DNA from: Catonia carolina
Lineage: Eukaryota; Arthropoda; Insecta; Hemiptera; Achilidae
Length of the DNA stretch: 64,000 nucleotides
Reading direction: 5' to 3'
Assembly (NCBI GenBank): GCA_035578175.1
Contig: JAQMRL010000008.1
Span: 64,823,041-64,887,040 of the forward strand
Below are positions 44,108 through 54,768 of this stretch, one piece after another. Numbering within the stretch: position 1 is the first letter of the stretch; every line of letters starts with the position of its first letter. The notes below the pieces were generated by a model. The model saw nothing but the letters and a program-made list of their open reading frames with translations, did no database searches and was not told the origin of the DNA. Position numbers and translations under genes: made by a program.

Positions 44108-47100
44108 CTAACCTATAATTTCTTGGAGCTCCTGCGGAATGTTCCTATGTCCGTATGCTAGGGTGCGGATGGCATCTACGGCGACGCGCTTATCATCGTA
44201 GTTGCACAGCGCAAGCTTGCTAGTCAATACAGTGCTGACTACATGCTTGCGGGATTGAAACAGCTTCATGTCCCTGTACAACCACAACGAGGGATCTTCG
44301 AGACACTTTCTGTAGTCGTCAAAAGTGATGTCTTTCTTGACCACATTCTTTTTGACGCCTTTAGCCTTCTTCTTGACAATACCCTCGCCAGTCCTGTAGG
44401 TGTAGAGTTTCGCTCTCAAACCTATAAACTCAGCGATCGGGATACCGTTGCACTCGTCTTTGAACTTCCCGAGCACTTTTTTATTGGTGGCGGAATGGCA
44501 TGGGTGTGTCGGGGGATAGTCGGAGGTGTCGAAGAAGGTCTTGAATTCGGGGTCCTGCATGTCGCGGTAAAAATCGGGGGTCTCGATGTCATAAAAGAAG
44601 CTGTCTGTATCCATGTACAGGAGGTCGATTTTTGACCCGTACCTCTTCTTCATGACATCGTAATGAAATGAATACATTAAGGTCTTACTGGAGTCCAAGA
44701 CCGTAGCGCCTACGTAAATAGGTTTATCTAAATGGGCCGAGGTCTTGGACAGCTCGACAGCGCATAGCGACTCGTCGTATATGATCCTGTCCTTGAAAGA
44801 GGGCTTGGCGATCAGCTTCATTAACCTCTTCGAGTTGCTAACCAGCTCCAGGTTCATGCGTTTACGGACGTTCTCCATACACTTGCCGAAGACGGCATTG
44901 TTCAGCAGTTTGAAGAAGTCCTTCTCGAAGGCATTGCGGGCAGACTGCCTGTTAAGGGTGTTCAGGTCTATGTAAGGCTTGAGCCATGCCGACTGCCGAA
45001 ATTGGAGGACTCTGTGGACTTTGGTCACCTTTAGACCGTGTGCCATGGCCTGCTTAAGGAGAGCGTAGTGGCAAACGTACCTGGTCTTATTCTGAAGGGT
45101 GGACAGGAGTTTGGGGTTTCTGGCTCCGGGAGGGGTCGCGTTTTCAGCCATGAACGGAAGGTCGTTGTGGCAGTCTTGCGTCTCAGCGTCCGTAGGGTAT
45201 TCCACATCTACCTCGAGGATGAAACCTAGTGGGGAATCGTTCGGGATGTCACTTAAATTCGAGACCAACCTGTTCTTCCTCTCTTCATCCTCGATCCAGG
45301 AAAAGTCCTTGTAGGGGAGGTTCCCACTCATCGCCCAACCATATAGGTTATTGGCGTCCACATACATGAGGTAGTTGGAGGGCAGCTCGGGGTCGTAACC
45401 TTCCACATAAGGGTTGTTGGCCTTGGCGTGTTTCTTGACGCAAACAGAGATTCCTCCTCGGATTCCTCTCTCCAGAAACATGTACATATCATAATCGGTT
45501 ATGAGTTCCAGTTCTACTCGCGTCTTATACAACATGGCGTCAAAAGAGAAACCTGGGACGGTGTAGTAATGGGCGCAATCGAGCCCGTATTCCTTCCTGC
45601 ACAGCGACCTGAAATTCTCGAAGACGTCGGCTAACAGGAGGACGTCGCACTTGAGGTACAAGTCGGAGTACTCACCCAGCGTACGGATGTTGAAACTATC
45701 CCACACTTTCAGGGCGTGACGATAGTCGTCGTCTGAAATGTGCTCCCCGGTGAGGCTGCTGTAGAATGCTTCCTGAGGCGGAAGTTCTGTCTCATCGAGT
45801 CTCTCCCACGAGTCGGTGTACTCGTAAGGGTACACGCCTTTCCTCTTCACCAGGGGCAGCTGCGTCCCGTTAAAGAAAGACTCGGTATGGGCGAAGCCTT
45901 CGGGAGGGAGGTTGTCTACCAGAGCGCTCAGGCTGCTGGCCATGAACCTAAAAGTGTCGACAAACCTCACGGCTAGCGTCTTGGTTATGTTTTTGGAGAA
46001 GGAAACGTACTTCTCCGTAGAATTGGGTATGACGGATATCTTCTGCTCGTCATAGCCGAGCTGTCTGACTATGAAATGAGAGTCGTAATTGGACGAGTTG
46101 TGGATAAAGACGGGCAAGAACTTCTGGTTCTGTCTCATCAGATTGCATTTTGAACAGAGAGCGGTCCTATACTTTCCAGTCAGATGACAATGATCCCTGT
46201 TGGGTCTCACCTTAGGCCCGAACGTCACGTCGCACATCTGACAACTCGTAGCAGCTTTGAACGAAAGCTCGTCCTGAGCCGTAAAGACCATAGGAACGTT
46301 ACGGTCCGACGCTGCGGCTACCCGTTCGACTATGTCTTTTAGAGTTTGCATAAAGTGTTCGGTCGCGTCAGGGCCTCTATAAAGCAAGGGCGTTTTCGGC
46401 ACTAACTGGGCGATGTCGTCGGGAAGCGACGGGTCAACTACAAAATACATCCCGTAGCTCATGGGAACGTGTCGCTCCGTGGATATAGTGAAAGAAGATG
46501 ACGGTTTGGGGAGGTATCCTCCAGTGGGTTTCAGTATGCACTCAAAATCGGCATACGCTACTATAGGGACTGGGAATATATTATGGTAATTTTTGAATTT
46601 CATCACAGGAGGAGTACCATCATCGTTAGGTTTGGGCAGGGTGATCCTACAAGGAGGGTTCTCTATACAGTACTCCCTGTGAACAGTCATCGCCTCACGA
46701 CCCTTAGGGTCATCGTTGTAGAAGGTGAAACACCTCTTGCATATATCTATTTTATGTCCATGTTTAGACAACTGTGGACTGATGAGACGACTAAAATTGT
46801 TGATGTAACAATAGTGCTGAACATCGCCATTTTTAACTAGAAGAAGGTCGAAATGGACGTCCTTTTCAACATCTGATACGACTAGAGGTTCTATTGCCTC
46901 TTTTTCGGCTATCCCGTAGACGTTGACGGACACCCCGTTGGCCTTGGTGAAGGCCTTTACTTGACTGAGGGAAGTTGGGAAATCTACCATACCGAAATCG
47001 TACTTGTCAAGCAGGGCGTCGTATCGTCTATCGATTAATTCCCTGTGAGGACCTGTTACGTGTTTACACAGGATAGCCCACTTGAAGCACCTTTCGTCGC

Positions 47101-48235
47101 GGTTCTTGACGTTGATAACCGCTTTGCGGTTCTCGACAAACGGCGGAAGGGGAAGGTAAGACGGGCCTCGGAGCGGTTCGTACGTTGGGACGGGGAATAC
47201 GTGATTGTAGTTTTCGAATTTCATCATCGGAGGAGTGTCATCATTAGGTTTGGACATCGTGAAACTGCATGGGGAGTTCTCTATACAGTACTCGCGGTGG
47301 GTCGCCATCTTCTCCCTACCCTTAGGGTCGCCGTTATAGAAAGTGAAACACCGCTTGCATACGTCGATTTTGTGTTCATGTTTCGTCAGCTGTGACCTGA
47401 TGAGTCGATTAAAATTGTTGATGAGGCAATAATGCTGAGCGTCACCCTCCACGACCAGGAGGAGATCGAAGTGGTCATCCTTTTCGACATCAGCGACGAC
47501 TAGAGGTTCTATTACCTCTTTGTCAGCTATCCCGTATACGTTGACGGACACTCCGTTGGCCTTGGCGAAGGTCTTTACTTGGTTGATAGGTGTGGGGAAC
47601 TCTACCATGCTGAAATCATACTTGCTAAGCAAGGCGTCGTAACGTCTATCGATTCTGTCCCTGTCACGGCCTGACACATGTTTGCTCAGGATAGCCCATT
47701 TGAAACACCTATTGTCTCGGTTTTTAACGTTGATAACCGCTTTGCGGTTCTTTACGAACGGTGGAAGAGGTAGGTACGATGAGCCTCGGAGCGGTCTATA
47801 CCGGCTGATCCTGAGGAGGACACCATCAACCGACAACAAAGACCATCCACTACCCTTCCCTAAAAACTCTGCTTCCTCATCCACAAGCTTTTGGACGCAC
47901 ATGTCTACGAGCGCTCCTATATCCGACCCGGGAAAGACGCAGGTGTTGGCAGTCTTGAACCCTACGTCTTGCACCTCTCCCGTCGTCGCCTTCTCGTACG
48001 TGCACTCCACTAAGATGTTAAATTTAAACGATCTTAGGGAGGTCGACATCTCCTTGAGCAGCGACTCCATCTCTTCCCTCAGGTGGATAAGGAGCACCGT
48101 CACGTCCTTGAAGATGCTGTTGTCATTCTTGTAGTAATACGTTCGGAGGTTACATCCGAACGCATTTTCCAAGACACAAAAGGTGCCAGACTCTGCAGCT
48201 TGTTCCAACCTGATTCGCTTGGCTTGTCCTTCCAT
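44108..48235 (-). CDS. Protein-primed-type family B DNA polymerase, right arm
   Basis: Second full copy of the 1375-residue polymerase, transcribed toward the hinge like its twin. All exonuclease (D563, E565, D718, D864) and polymerase (D960, D1209, D1211) residues, the duplicated N-terminal domain and the Cys/His module are intact. I find two amino-acid differences from the left copy: Thr instead of Met in EYP(M/T)DAETQ and Tyr instead of Phe in LYT(F/Y)RTG. Neither touches a catalytic residue. Start, splice acceptor and promoter are mirror images of the left gene. Two intact copies suggest recent origin or ongoing homogenisation. Confidence 0.93.
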   Translation of the reverse strand: MEGQAKRIRLEQAAESGTFCVLENAFGCNLRTYYYKNDNSIFKDVTVLLIHLREEMESLLKEMSTSLRSFKFNILVECTYEKATTGEVQDVGFKTANTCVFPGSDIGALVDMCVQKLVDEEAEFLGKGSGWSLLSVDGVLLRISRYRPLRGSSYLPLPPFVKNRKAVINVKNRDNRCFKWAILSKHVSGRDRDRIDRRYDALLSKYDFSMVEFPTPINQVKTFAKANGVSVNVYGIADKEVIEPLVVADVEKDDHFDLLLVVEGDAQHYCLINNFNRLIRSQLTKHEHKIDVCKRCFTFYNGDPKGREKMATHREYCIENSPCSFTMSKPNDDTPPMMKFENYNHVFPVPTYEPLRGPSYLPLPPFVENRKAVINVKNRDERCFKWAILCKHVTGPHRELIDRRYDALLDKYDFGMVDFPTSLSQVKAFTKANGVSVNVYGIAEKEAIEPLVVSDVEKDVHFDLLLVKNGDVQHYCYINNFSRLISPQLSKHGHKIDICKRCFTFYNDDPKGREAMTVHREYCIENPPCRITLPKPNDDGTPPVMKFKNYHNIFPVPIVAYADFECILKPTGGYLPKPSSSFTISTERHVPMSYGMYFVVDPSLPDDIAQLVPKTPLLYRGPDATEHFMQTLKDIVERVAAASDRNVPMVFTAQDELSFKAATSCQMCDVTFGPKVRPNRDHCHLTGKYRTALCSKCNLMRQNQKFLPVFIHNSSNYDSHFIVRQLGYDEQKISVIPNSTEKYVSFSKNITKTLAVRFVDTFRFMASSLSALVDNLPPEGFAHTESFFNGTQLPLVKRKGVYPYEYTDSWERLDETELPPQEAFYSSLTGEHISDDDYRHALKVWDSFNIRTLGEYSDLYLKCDVLLLADVFENFRSLCRKEYGLDCAHYYTVPGFSFDAMLYKTRVELELITDYDMYMFLERGIRGGISVCVKKHAKANNPYVEGYDPELPSNYLMYVDANNLYGWAMSGNLPYKDFSWIEDEERKNRLVSNLSDIPNDSPLGFILEVDVEYPTDAETQDCHNDLPFMAENATPPGARNPKLLSTLQNKTRYVCHYALLKQAMAHGLKVTKVHRVLQFRQSAWLKPYIDLNTLNRQSARNAFEKDFFKLLNNAVFGKCMENVRKRMNLELVSNSKRLMKLIAKPSFKDRIIYDESLCAVELSKTSAHLDKPIYVGATVLDSSKTLMYSFHYDVMKKRYGSKIDLLYMDTDSFFYDIETPDFYRDMQDPEFKTFFDTSDYPPTHPCHSATNKKVLGKFKDECNGIPIAEFIGLRAKLYTYRTGEGIVKKKAKGVKKNVVKKDITFDDYRKCLEDPSLWLYRDMKLFQSRKHVVSTVLTSKLALCNYDDKRVAVDAIRTLAYGHRNIPQELQEIIG

Positions 48236-48240
48236 ATTTC

Positions 48241-48689
48241 CTGCAAAAACATATGTTTTATTTTAACGGGAAAAGTATGGTACTTTGAAATGAAAACAAT
48301 GATAAACAGTTTAATACATTTATTCTATTATTAATATAAATATAATACTAATACTGATACTAATAATACGACGGAATATGCATACGTCATTTTTTAGCGG
48401 ATTCGTCGCGATTTGACGTATGATTTTTTACTTCCGCATGCATCGCTGGTTGTGCCGTTGGTTGTACCGCTGGACCGGCACTTCCGCCCGGTCATCGTCT
48501 GCTAGGTCTATCACCGGTATATTTTAGGTGCTCCCAACAGCTCATCGAGTAGTCTGGAGGTCTCCCTCAACGGATCGACTGTATGCTCATCACTAAGTTT
48601 ATATTTTATTAAAAAATTCTATGTTTATATATAATGAAAATATTCTAAGTTTATATTTATAAAATTTATTAAAGTATGAGGTGTCTCAC
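48241..48689 (-). other. Predicted 5'-UTR intron of right polymerase gene
   Basis: Mirror of 36,648-37,096 with the same GTGAGA donor and TTTTTGCAG acceptor. It contains one arm-specific base difference (48,550). Confidence 0.6.
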
Positions 48690-48752
48690 CTTTCAATAAA
48701 CTCGAAGAGCTGACAGGTAGGGTTGTCGGGAGAACTATCAGACGCAGTTGCT

Positions 48753-48794
48753 ACTGATGGTATGATTCGATGGTAAAATCGACGCGCTTTTATA
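48753..48794 (-). promoter_or_regulatory. Core promoter of right DNA polymerase gene
   Basis: TATAAAAG at 48,787-48,794 on the minus strand with the same TCATA and TCAGT initiator candidates as the left arm. Confidence 0.6.
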
Positions 48795-48799
48795 CTTGT

Positions 48800-49147
48800 A
48801 TCGTCGTCAAAATCAGCTGTTTAACAGCTGATTTTTAACAGCTGTTTATCAGCTGTTTAACAGCTGATTTTTAACAGCTGATTTTCGGAGACGAAGGTTC
48901 CTGGTTCAAATCCTAGTAAAGGTAGTTACTTTTATATGGATTTGAATACTAGACAGTGGTTACCAGTGTACTTTGGTGGTTGGGGTTCAATTAACCATAC
49001 TCTCTCAGGAATGGTCGGTCTGGGTCTGTACAAGACTACACCACATTTACACGTCATACACATCATCCTCATCTCATTGGGTCATAGGGTTGCTTATTGT
49101 TCTGAATTGAACAGATTGCGTCGTACACAAATTAGGAATAAAAAAAT
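48800..49147 (+). mobile_element. SINE inside right arm
   Basis: Mirror of 36,190-36,537. B box GGTTCAAATCC at about 48,903-48,913. Identical placement in both arms shows it was present before the palindrome formed or was copied across. Confidence 0.8.
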
Positions 49148-49328
49148 TTATACATGCGATTTCCCTATGCTAATACATGTGATCTATTCAAATACAATGG
49201 AAACGCTGAATCTGCAGTTCTGTGTACATAATGAGAATAACAAGCGGTATGACGTTAACGGTTTTTTAAAAAATTGAAACAAACACCTTATCGCTGAGTC
49301 GGCGGCTCGTGACTTTAACGGATGATAT

Positions 49329-49531
49329 GTTGCATCATCTAGAAAAATTAATTGCAATAAACAAGTTGCATCATCCCGATCAATAGTCTGGCGCGTGCAC
49401 AGATAAAAAACGGATGACGTCACTGCAAATAAACAAAGTAAACACGTTGCATCATCTTTAATTGCAATAACAAGTTGCATCATCCCGATCAATAGTCTGG
49501 CGCGTGCATAGATAAAAAACGAATGACGTCA
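49329..49531 (-). repeat. Iteron-like repeats, right arm
   Basis: Mirror of 35,806-36,008: four GTTGCATCATC and two TGACGTCA. Confidence 0.5.
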
Positions 49532-50242
49532 ATGAAAGGCATGCGCATACCACGTGACTCGTAACAACAACATGCGTCATTGTCAAAATTAAAAAATAGA
49601 GTTGCAAATAAACAGATTTCATCGCCCCAATCATTAGTCTTCACCTCGTCAGGTAGTGCTACGGATGTCCTGCGGGTGGTGCGACGAGTCTTGCGGCCCG
49701 TCCCGCGTTATTTTTTGGTGGTAACATATTTCCTAAATTTATATATTTAGGGTCCCGAAAGAACCTAACGGTCGAAACCGGACGTAACGCGTTCTACGGA
49801 ATGTCCGGATCCTGCGCGCACCTGAACCTCGTCGATCTGATAACCAGGTCACGTGTTACAAGCTATCTCAGGTTCCATCGGGGATACGGCTACGGATTAG
49901 GGCTTATCTTGTAGATCTCGATCTCCCGGTCACGTGGGTACCGCCCGCATCAAAATCGGCCCAGCGGTTGCGGAGAAAATCGGATTTGAAAATTTGGCGG
50001 GAAAAAAATTTGGCGGTTTTTTTTTTTTTTTTTTTGGGCGGGATTTTTTTTTTTTTTTTTTTGACGGGATTTTTTTTTTTTTGTTTTTTTTTTTGGCGGG
50101 ATTTTTTTTTTTTTATTTATTTTTTTTTTTATTTGGGGTGCGTGACAGGTCAAGGTCAAAGGTCAAGGTTATGACCCGGGTTGCGTCAGAGCCGCCAGGT
50201 CAAAGGTCAAGGTCTTCCCAGAATCGGCTTTTTTACACTACT

Positions 50243-50248
50243 CACTGA
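50243..50248 (+). repeat. 6-bp target-site duplication, right
   Basis: CACTGA directly after the CT end of the element, identical to 35,143-35,148. Confidence 0.9.
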
Positions 50249-50969
50249 CTCAAATCTTGTCCCTTTTAATGCAGATTTCACCTTAGGTAACAGGTAGAAG
50301 TCACATGGTGCAAGATCTGGTGACTAGGGTGGATGTTCCAACACTGATATGCTGTACTTGGCTAGGAACCTCTTGACAGATAACGCGGAATGGGCTGGCG
50401 CACTGTCTTGGTGGAGAACCCATGATTTGTCCTTCCACAATTCGGGGTGTTTTTTCCTTATTCTTTGACGTAGTTTAGAAAGTACCTAAAGGTAGTAATA
50501 TTCATTAATTGTTTGACCGTCAGGAATCCAGTGTGAATCCCATGGATATGAAAAAAACAATTATCATTGCTTTAAATTTTGACTTGCTCACTCGAGCTTT
50601 TTTGGCGCTCTGTGAAGTTCGGCTCTTGCAGTGCATGGATTGGCGCTTCGTTTCTGGATCATAAGTAAAAACCACGCTTCATCACATGTTATTATCGTTT
50701 CCAAAAAATTGGGGTCATTTTTAATCGCGTACAAAGTGTCAGTACAAACATTTTTGCGAGCTTCATTTCAAACATTTTTGAGCGGCACGTGTCCTGAAGG
50801 AGCTGACAGAAGATGACTTCCAGCACTGTTTCCAACCATGGGAAATTCGCATGGAGCGTTGTAGGAATAGAGTAGGAGTGTATATTGAAAGTGACAATAA
50901 GTGATTATATATAAAATTAAAATAAATTTTTTTACAACGTCAGTCTCGTTATTTAATAGCTACACCTTG
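50249..50969 (-). mobile_element. Mariner, right part, rearranged
   Basis: From 50,249 upward the minus strand encodes KSALKGTRFESV preceded by PDLAPCDFYLLPK, SWVLHQDSAPAHSAL and, near 50,640-50,760, NFLETIITCDEAWF: the catalytic region of a mariner transposase with internal stops. From about 50,765 to 50,969 the plus strand instead encodes a second C-terminus (AARVLKELTEDDFQ ... WEIRMERC) and ends in a mariner terminal repeat (CTATTTAATAGC...ACACCTTG) before TA. The element thus has 3' ends on both sides, a foldback derivative lacking the transposase N-terminus. Confidence 0.8.
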
Positions 50970-51218
50970 TATGATGTTTTTGTTAACAGAAAAATAAATT
51001 TTTCTTTATAATTTATAATAAGGTTTCTTAAAAATTGCAGCTGGAATATTTGGCGATGTTTTTTTATTAACGTAATTAACGTTCAAGTTTTTAAGAATCA
51101 AATCAATATATAATAATTTCAGTATTGAAAAATCTGTTAAAATGAGATATTTAATATTAGAAGTGAAATACAAAACGACTCATGAAGATATTTGTTCTGG
51201 TTTCTGAAGAAATGCACC

Positions 51219-51664
51219 ATTATGGTGTAATGCACTGTCTCATATCCGTTTTGGTATCTTAGTATGGGGTAATTCCAGCATGGGTAATATGAATAGGGTT
51301 TTGAAAATTCAAAAGAAAGCTATTAGGTGTATGGTGGGAGCTAACCAGCTAACCTCATGCAGGCCACTATTTAAAGAGCTTAAATTGCTTACAGTTCCCT
51401 CTCTTTAGATTTTTGAGGTGATTATGTATGTTAGGCAAAATAATTTTATGCAGAATTTCAATGCTCACAATCATAACACGAGAAACAGAAATTATTATTA
51501 TATGGCTAATCACTCCACAAAATTGTTTGAACAAAACGCTACTTGTGCAGGGAGAAAATTCATGAATAAATTACCCCAATTTTTAAAATGATATAATTTG
51601 AATTGCTTTAAAAAAAATTTGAATAATTACTTGATCGGTGAAACTTTTTATAGCGTACAATAAT
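51219..51664 (+). mobile_element. LINE reverse-transcriptase C-terminal fragment, copy 1
   Basis: Frame WCNALSHIRFGILVWGNSS, KIQKKAIRCMVGANQLTSC, RPLFKELKLLTVPS, then HNHNTRNRNYYYMANHS and GRKFMNKLPQFLK. This is the C-terminal region of a common insect non-LTR element. Stops at PSL-stop and LK-stop show decay. Copy 2 at 61,003-61,466 keeps one of these codons open. Confidence 0.7.
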
Positions 51665-51689
51665 TTCTTTCTTGATAGTAGTGATACAT

Positions 51690-52880
51690 TGTGTGATTCT
51701 TATATATGTTTCAGGTGTTATAACTGACATGTCCTATACTCCTCCTGGAGTCTCTTGAACGCAAAAACAAAAATAAGTAATGTTTTGGCTTTTGGGCAAT
51801 AAAACTCTTCTGCCAAAATCTAACGAAATAAATCAATTTTAAAACCCATTTCGATATACTGGGTACAGCTCCCATTTAGGATGTACTATTTCTACCCATT
51901 TAGCGAAGCTTCTGCAAATACCGCCATCAAAAATTAAGTATAATTTTATTAAATCGGTGATTTCAGAAAGCTCATAAGTCAAAAAAACTTAGTTTCGGAA
52001 AAATTAAAATACTGGTAATTTATTTCGTTTCAGAAAAACCATATAAAAATATATAATTTTTCTCTGAGGACTGTCCACTTTAATATAAAATGCACACTGT
52101 TGTCTTTCAAAAATAAGTCACTTTTATATTGAAAATTTAGACTAAAGGTGTTCTGAAATAAACTGGATTAAAATATAACTCAGTTGTTTTCTGAAAAGTA
52201 CGTTGTAAAGAACAGAAGAAAATTGTGTTGTACAATATTATTCATTTATTTATTATTTCACTAGTTTACATTAGTGAGTTAAAATAGCTTTTTGCAGTAA
52301 TACAAACTGAAATTTTTAATTAAAAAAAAAGTTGGTTTTCAGGGTATTCACTTACTTCGTCGCCGTCACAAACAGCAGTTATCTACTTTAATTTTACAGA
52401 GAAGTTTGGTATAGCCTCTTCCAATAGAAAGTAGAACTCAAACTTTAAAAGATCATCCACTTTCATTTTTTTTAACCAGAAGGAAGCACTCTATACCCTT
52501 AAGGATAAGCCTTTTCTTAGTTTATATTACTTAAGGAACGCCAAACTTATGTGATTTTTGTAGAAATGGTATCTTTACTTTCAGTTAGTTCTAAAATACG
52601 TTAAAGACAAATATGTAAAATTTTGACTTATGGGCTTTTTGGAATCACCTATTTAATTCCAGTCAATAAAAATAAGAAACATGTTTGTATACAACATATT
52701 ATTGAGCACCTGGTACACAAGAAACACATAAGTTTTTGGAGATACCAACGAACAGTGTAAGAAGAAATTTTGAATTTCAGCGTTAAATATTTAAATAGAG
52801 AACACAAAAATCATAATTTTTGCTTTTTTCTGTCAAGGATTAGTGTGACTTTTTAATTTTTTCCGAACTCACTACCCGTC
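51690..52880. other. No gene recognised
   Basis: AT-rich sequence shared with 61,490-62,755. Probably LINE 3' UTR and old repeat sequence. A few short frames only. Confidence 0.45.
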
Positions 52881-52886
52881 TTTTTC

Positions 52887-53312
52887 ATGGCCGGTTTATC
52901 TCTTTGTCCTCGAGGAAATACTTTTTGGTTAACTGGGAGACGCTCACAACTTTCAATTGAATCAAAACTGTTGCTGTACAAGACAATATTCAAGCCGGTG
53001 TGGACGTACGGGATTCAACTTTGGGGGACAACTAAAAATACCAATATTGACATTTTGGAACGTTTTCAAACAAAATTTTTACGATCATCTCTTAGGATAC
53101 CATGGTACATACGGAACAAATATATCTATAACGATATACAACTTAACTCAGTAAGACAGGAAATTACACGGTTTAGCAAAACGTACGAACAAAGACTAAA
53201 CGGACATCCAAATCATCTCGCGATAAACTTACTGGACAACAGTGACTATACGTTTACAAGACTTAACAGGTACAAAGAGTTGGATTTAATTAACAAATTC
53301 GAACACAATTAA
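52887..53312 (+). mobile_element. Jockey-like LINE 3' end, copy 1
   Basis: Open frame of 141 codons with LTGRRSQLSIESKLLLYKT, FKPVWTYGIQLWG, LERFQTKFLRSS, RIPWYIRNKYIYND and HPNHLAINLLDNS, the conserved C-terminus of Jockey-clade reverse transcriptases. It is 5' truncated: no catalytic RT motifs. The assigned ATG is only the first in frame. A 3' UTR of about 250 bases ends in a TTATT-rich tail. Confidence 0.8.
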
Positions 53313-53561
53313 ATTTTTATTTTAGATATTTTTATGTGTATATGTGTAAATATTTTCTTCTATTGAAATTTTGAATCATTTCAAAATTAATTAATTTCTT
53401 AAAATTACAAAAATTATCTGTAACAATTATTATTAATGTATAATATTGTTGTAAATTTGTCTTTTCTATGTTAACCTTATTACCTATTGTTCTTGGTTTT
53501 TTTATAACTGAACAGATTGTAATTTTGCTGATTTAATAAAAAAATATTATTTTTATTATTA

Positions 53562-54515
53562 TTGTACAGCAATACTGGAACAGTGATAATCCAGTAAACT
53601 TTCAACTGAGTTTCTTTCCTAACTCAATTTCCGATTTCACGATTATAACTTTGAAATCTCCGCTACAAAGACAAAATTTATGTCTTTGATGATAGAGAAA
53701 ATCCCGTAAGAACTAAATAGACTTATTAATGGGTACCTGATAGACCAGGTACAGCTTTTTTTATAGCTGGGATGTGATTAAATATATGCTAGAAGTGCAG
53801 TAATGATGATTGAGCCAAACGTGTTCAGTATATCTGTGGGAGAATATCACTGGGTAAACCAAAACCTCAAAAAGAAATTAAAATAACAAATTACTAATAA
53901 TAATCACTATTAGTGATCTTTATTTAAATAGTTCATTGAAGTTTCTGATTCTTACTCCATACGTTTGTTTTTGTTAGCTATGGACACAGTTTATCGAACA
54001 CAAAAAGTTTTGTCTTGGTAGAAATAAACTACAAGATTAATCAATTGCACCATTATAAGAATTTAATGGTATACTTCAACAAGAGCGTAATATAAAATTT
54101 ACTCAAAAAAAAGATTTGTTAATTTAAAATTTTCTTACCGTGCACAAATTATGTAGGTTCTAGTTTTATTATTTATAATATATTTATAATTATTATAAAT
54201 ATTTATATTAATAATAAATAATAATATTATTATAATTTATAATTTTATAATATTCCTCTAAAGCAGATAGGTACAAATCGTAGAACACCTCGTTAACTAT
54301 TAATATTAACGTAAAAATACTTACTGCACTGTCTTCTTATATTGGCGATAAAAAGTTTCCAATTTTGGTAATCATTGACTTTATCAAAGACCATGTTCTT
54401 TTGTTATTATGTAAATTATTTCGCGCATTATCTTGTTTCTCATTTGCGTAATTGAGTTTTAAAATGAAAACACTATTTTTATACAATTTATTTTATAATT
54501 ATATTTCACTAACCT
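53562..54515 (+). repeat. Repeat C, copy 2
   Basis: Matches 18,028-19,075 from GTACAGCAATACTGGAACAG onward, with a deletion around 53,940. It follows the LINE tail directly. Confidence 0.7.
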
Positions 54516-54768
54516 TTTAAACATTTTAATTGGAAAACAGAAAGGTATGTATCGTAGTCTTTGTTGATGTTGCTCAATATTCGATAAAGTTTAGCATGAA
54601 GGGTCGTAATAAGCTTAAAAAATGTTTTCTTGGCAATTAACATTCCTTGAGAGCTTGTTAACAGGACTACATACAAGCTATATAAAGATAAAAGTAGCTT
54701 ATTTAATTTGTCTACAACTCAGATGTAGTGTGCTGGCTCAAAAGAAAGAAACCTTTTAGTAGTAATGG

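Larger units (their letters stand above)
35149..50242. mobile_element. Palindromic Polinton/Maverick-like element
   Basis: 15,094 bases from AGTAGTGTAAAAAAGCCG to the inverse complement ending ACACTACT. AG/CT ends and 6-bp target duplication are Polinton hallmarks (family knowledge). The two arms, 35,149-42,192 and 43,145-50,242, are near-identical inverted copies, so the whole element is one giant inverted repeat around a minisatellite hinge. Each arm encodes one family B DNA polymerase (Polinton/adintovirus type) and one small unknown protein. No retroviral-type integrase, FtsK-like ATPase, cysteine protease or capsid gene is present, so it is non-autonomous for integration and not a virus particle maker. 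It is inserted in a mariner transposase gene. Confidence 0.9.
43145..50242 (-). repeat. Right arm of the giant inverted repeat
   Basis: Inverted copy of 35,149-42,192. It is longer by 54 bases because of extra poly-A/CCCGCC units. Gene content and regulatory layout match the left arm. Confidence 0.9.
50640..53560. repeat. Second segmental duplication, copy 1
   Basis: Matches 60,434-63,420 nearly base for base. It contains the right end of the foldback mariner, a LINE C-terminal fragment and a Jockey-like LINE tail. Copy 2 lacks the palindromic element and the rest of the mariner. Confidence 0.85.

Noticed and set aside
35149..50242. Palindrome as an artefact of a foldback read or misassembly
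   Set aside because: Symmetry ends exactly at AG/CT inside matching 6-bp duplications, arms carry distinct substitutions, and flanks are not mirrored. Long reads would still be the final proof.
35149..50242. A complete virus-like Polinton (adintovirus) genome
   Set aside because: No capsid, protease, ATPase or integrase frame exists in either arm. Apart from the two polymerase genes, only short frames remain.
49934..50248. Glycine/phenylalanine- and lysine-rich frames near the right tip
   Set aside because: Translations of T/A homopolymers that differ between the two arms.
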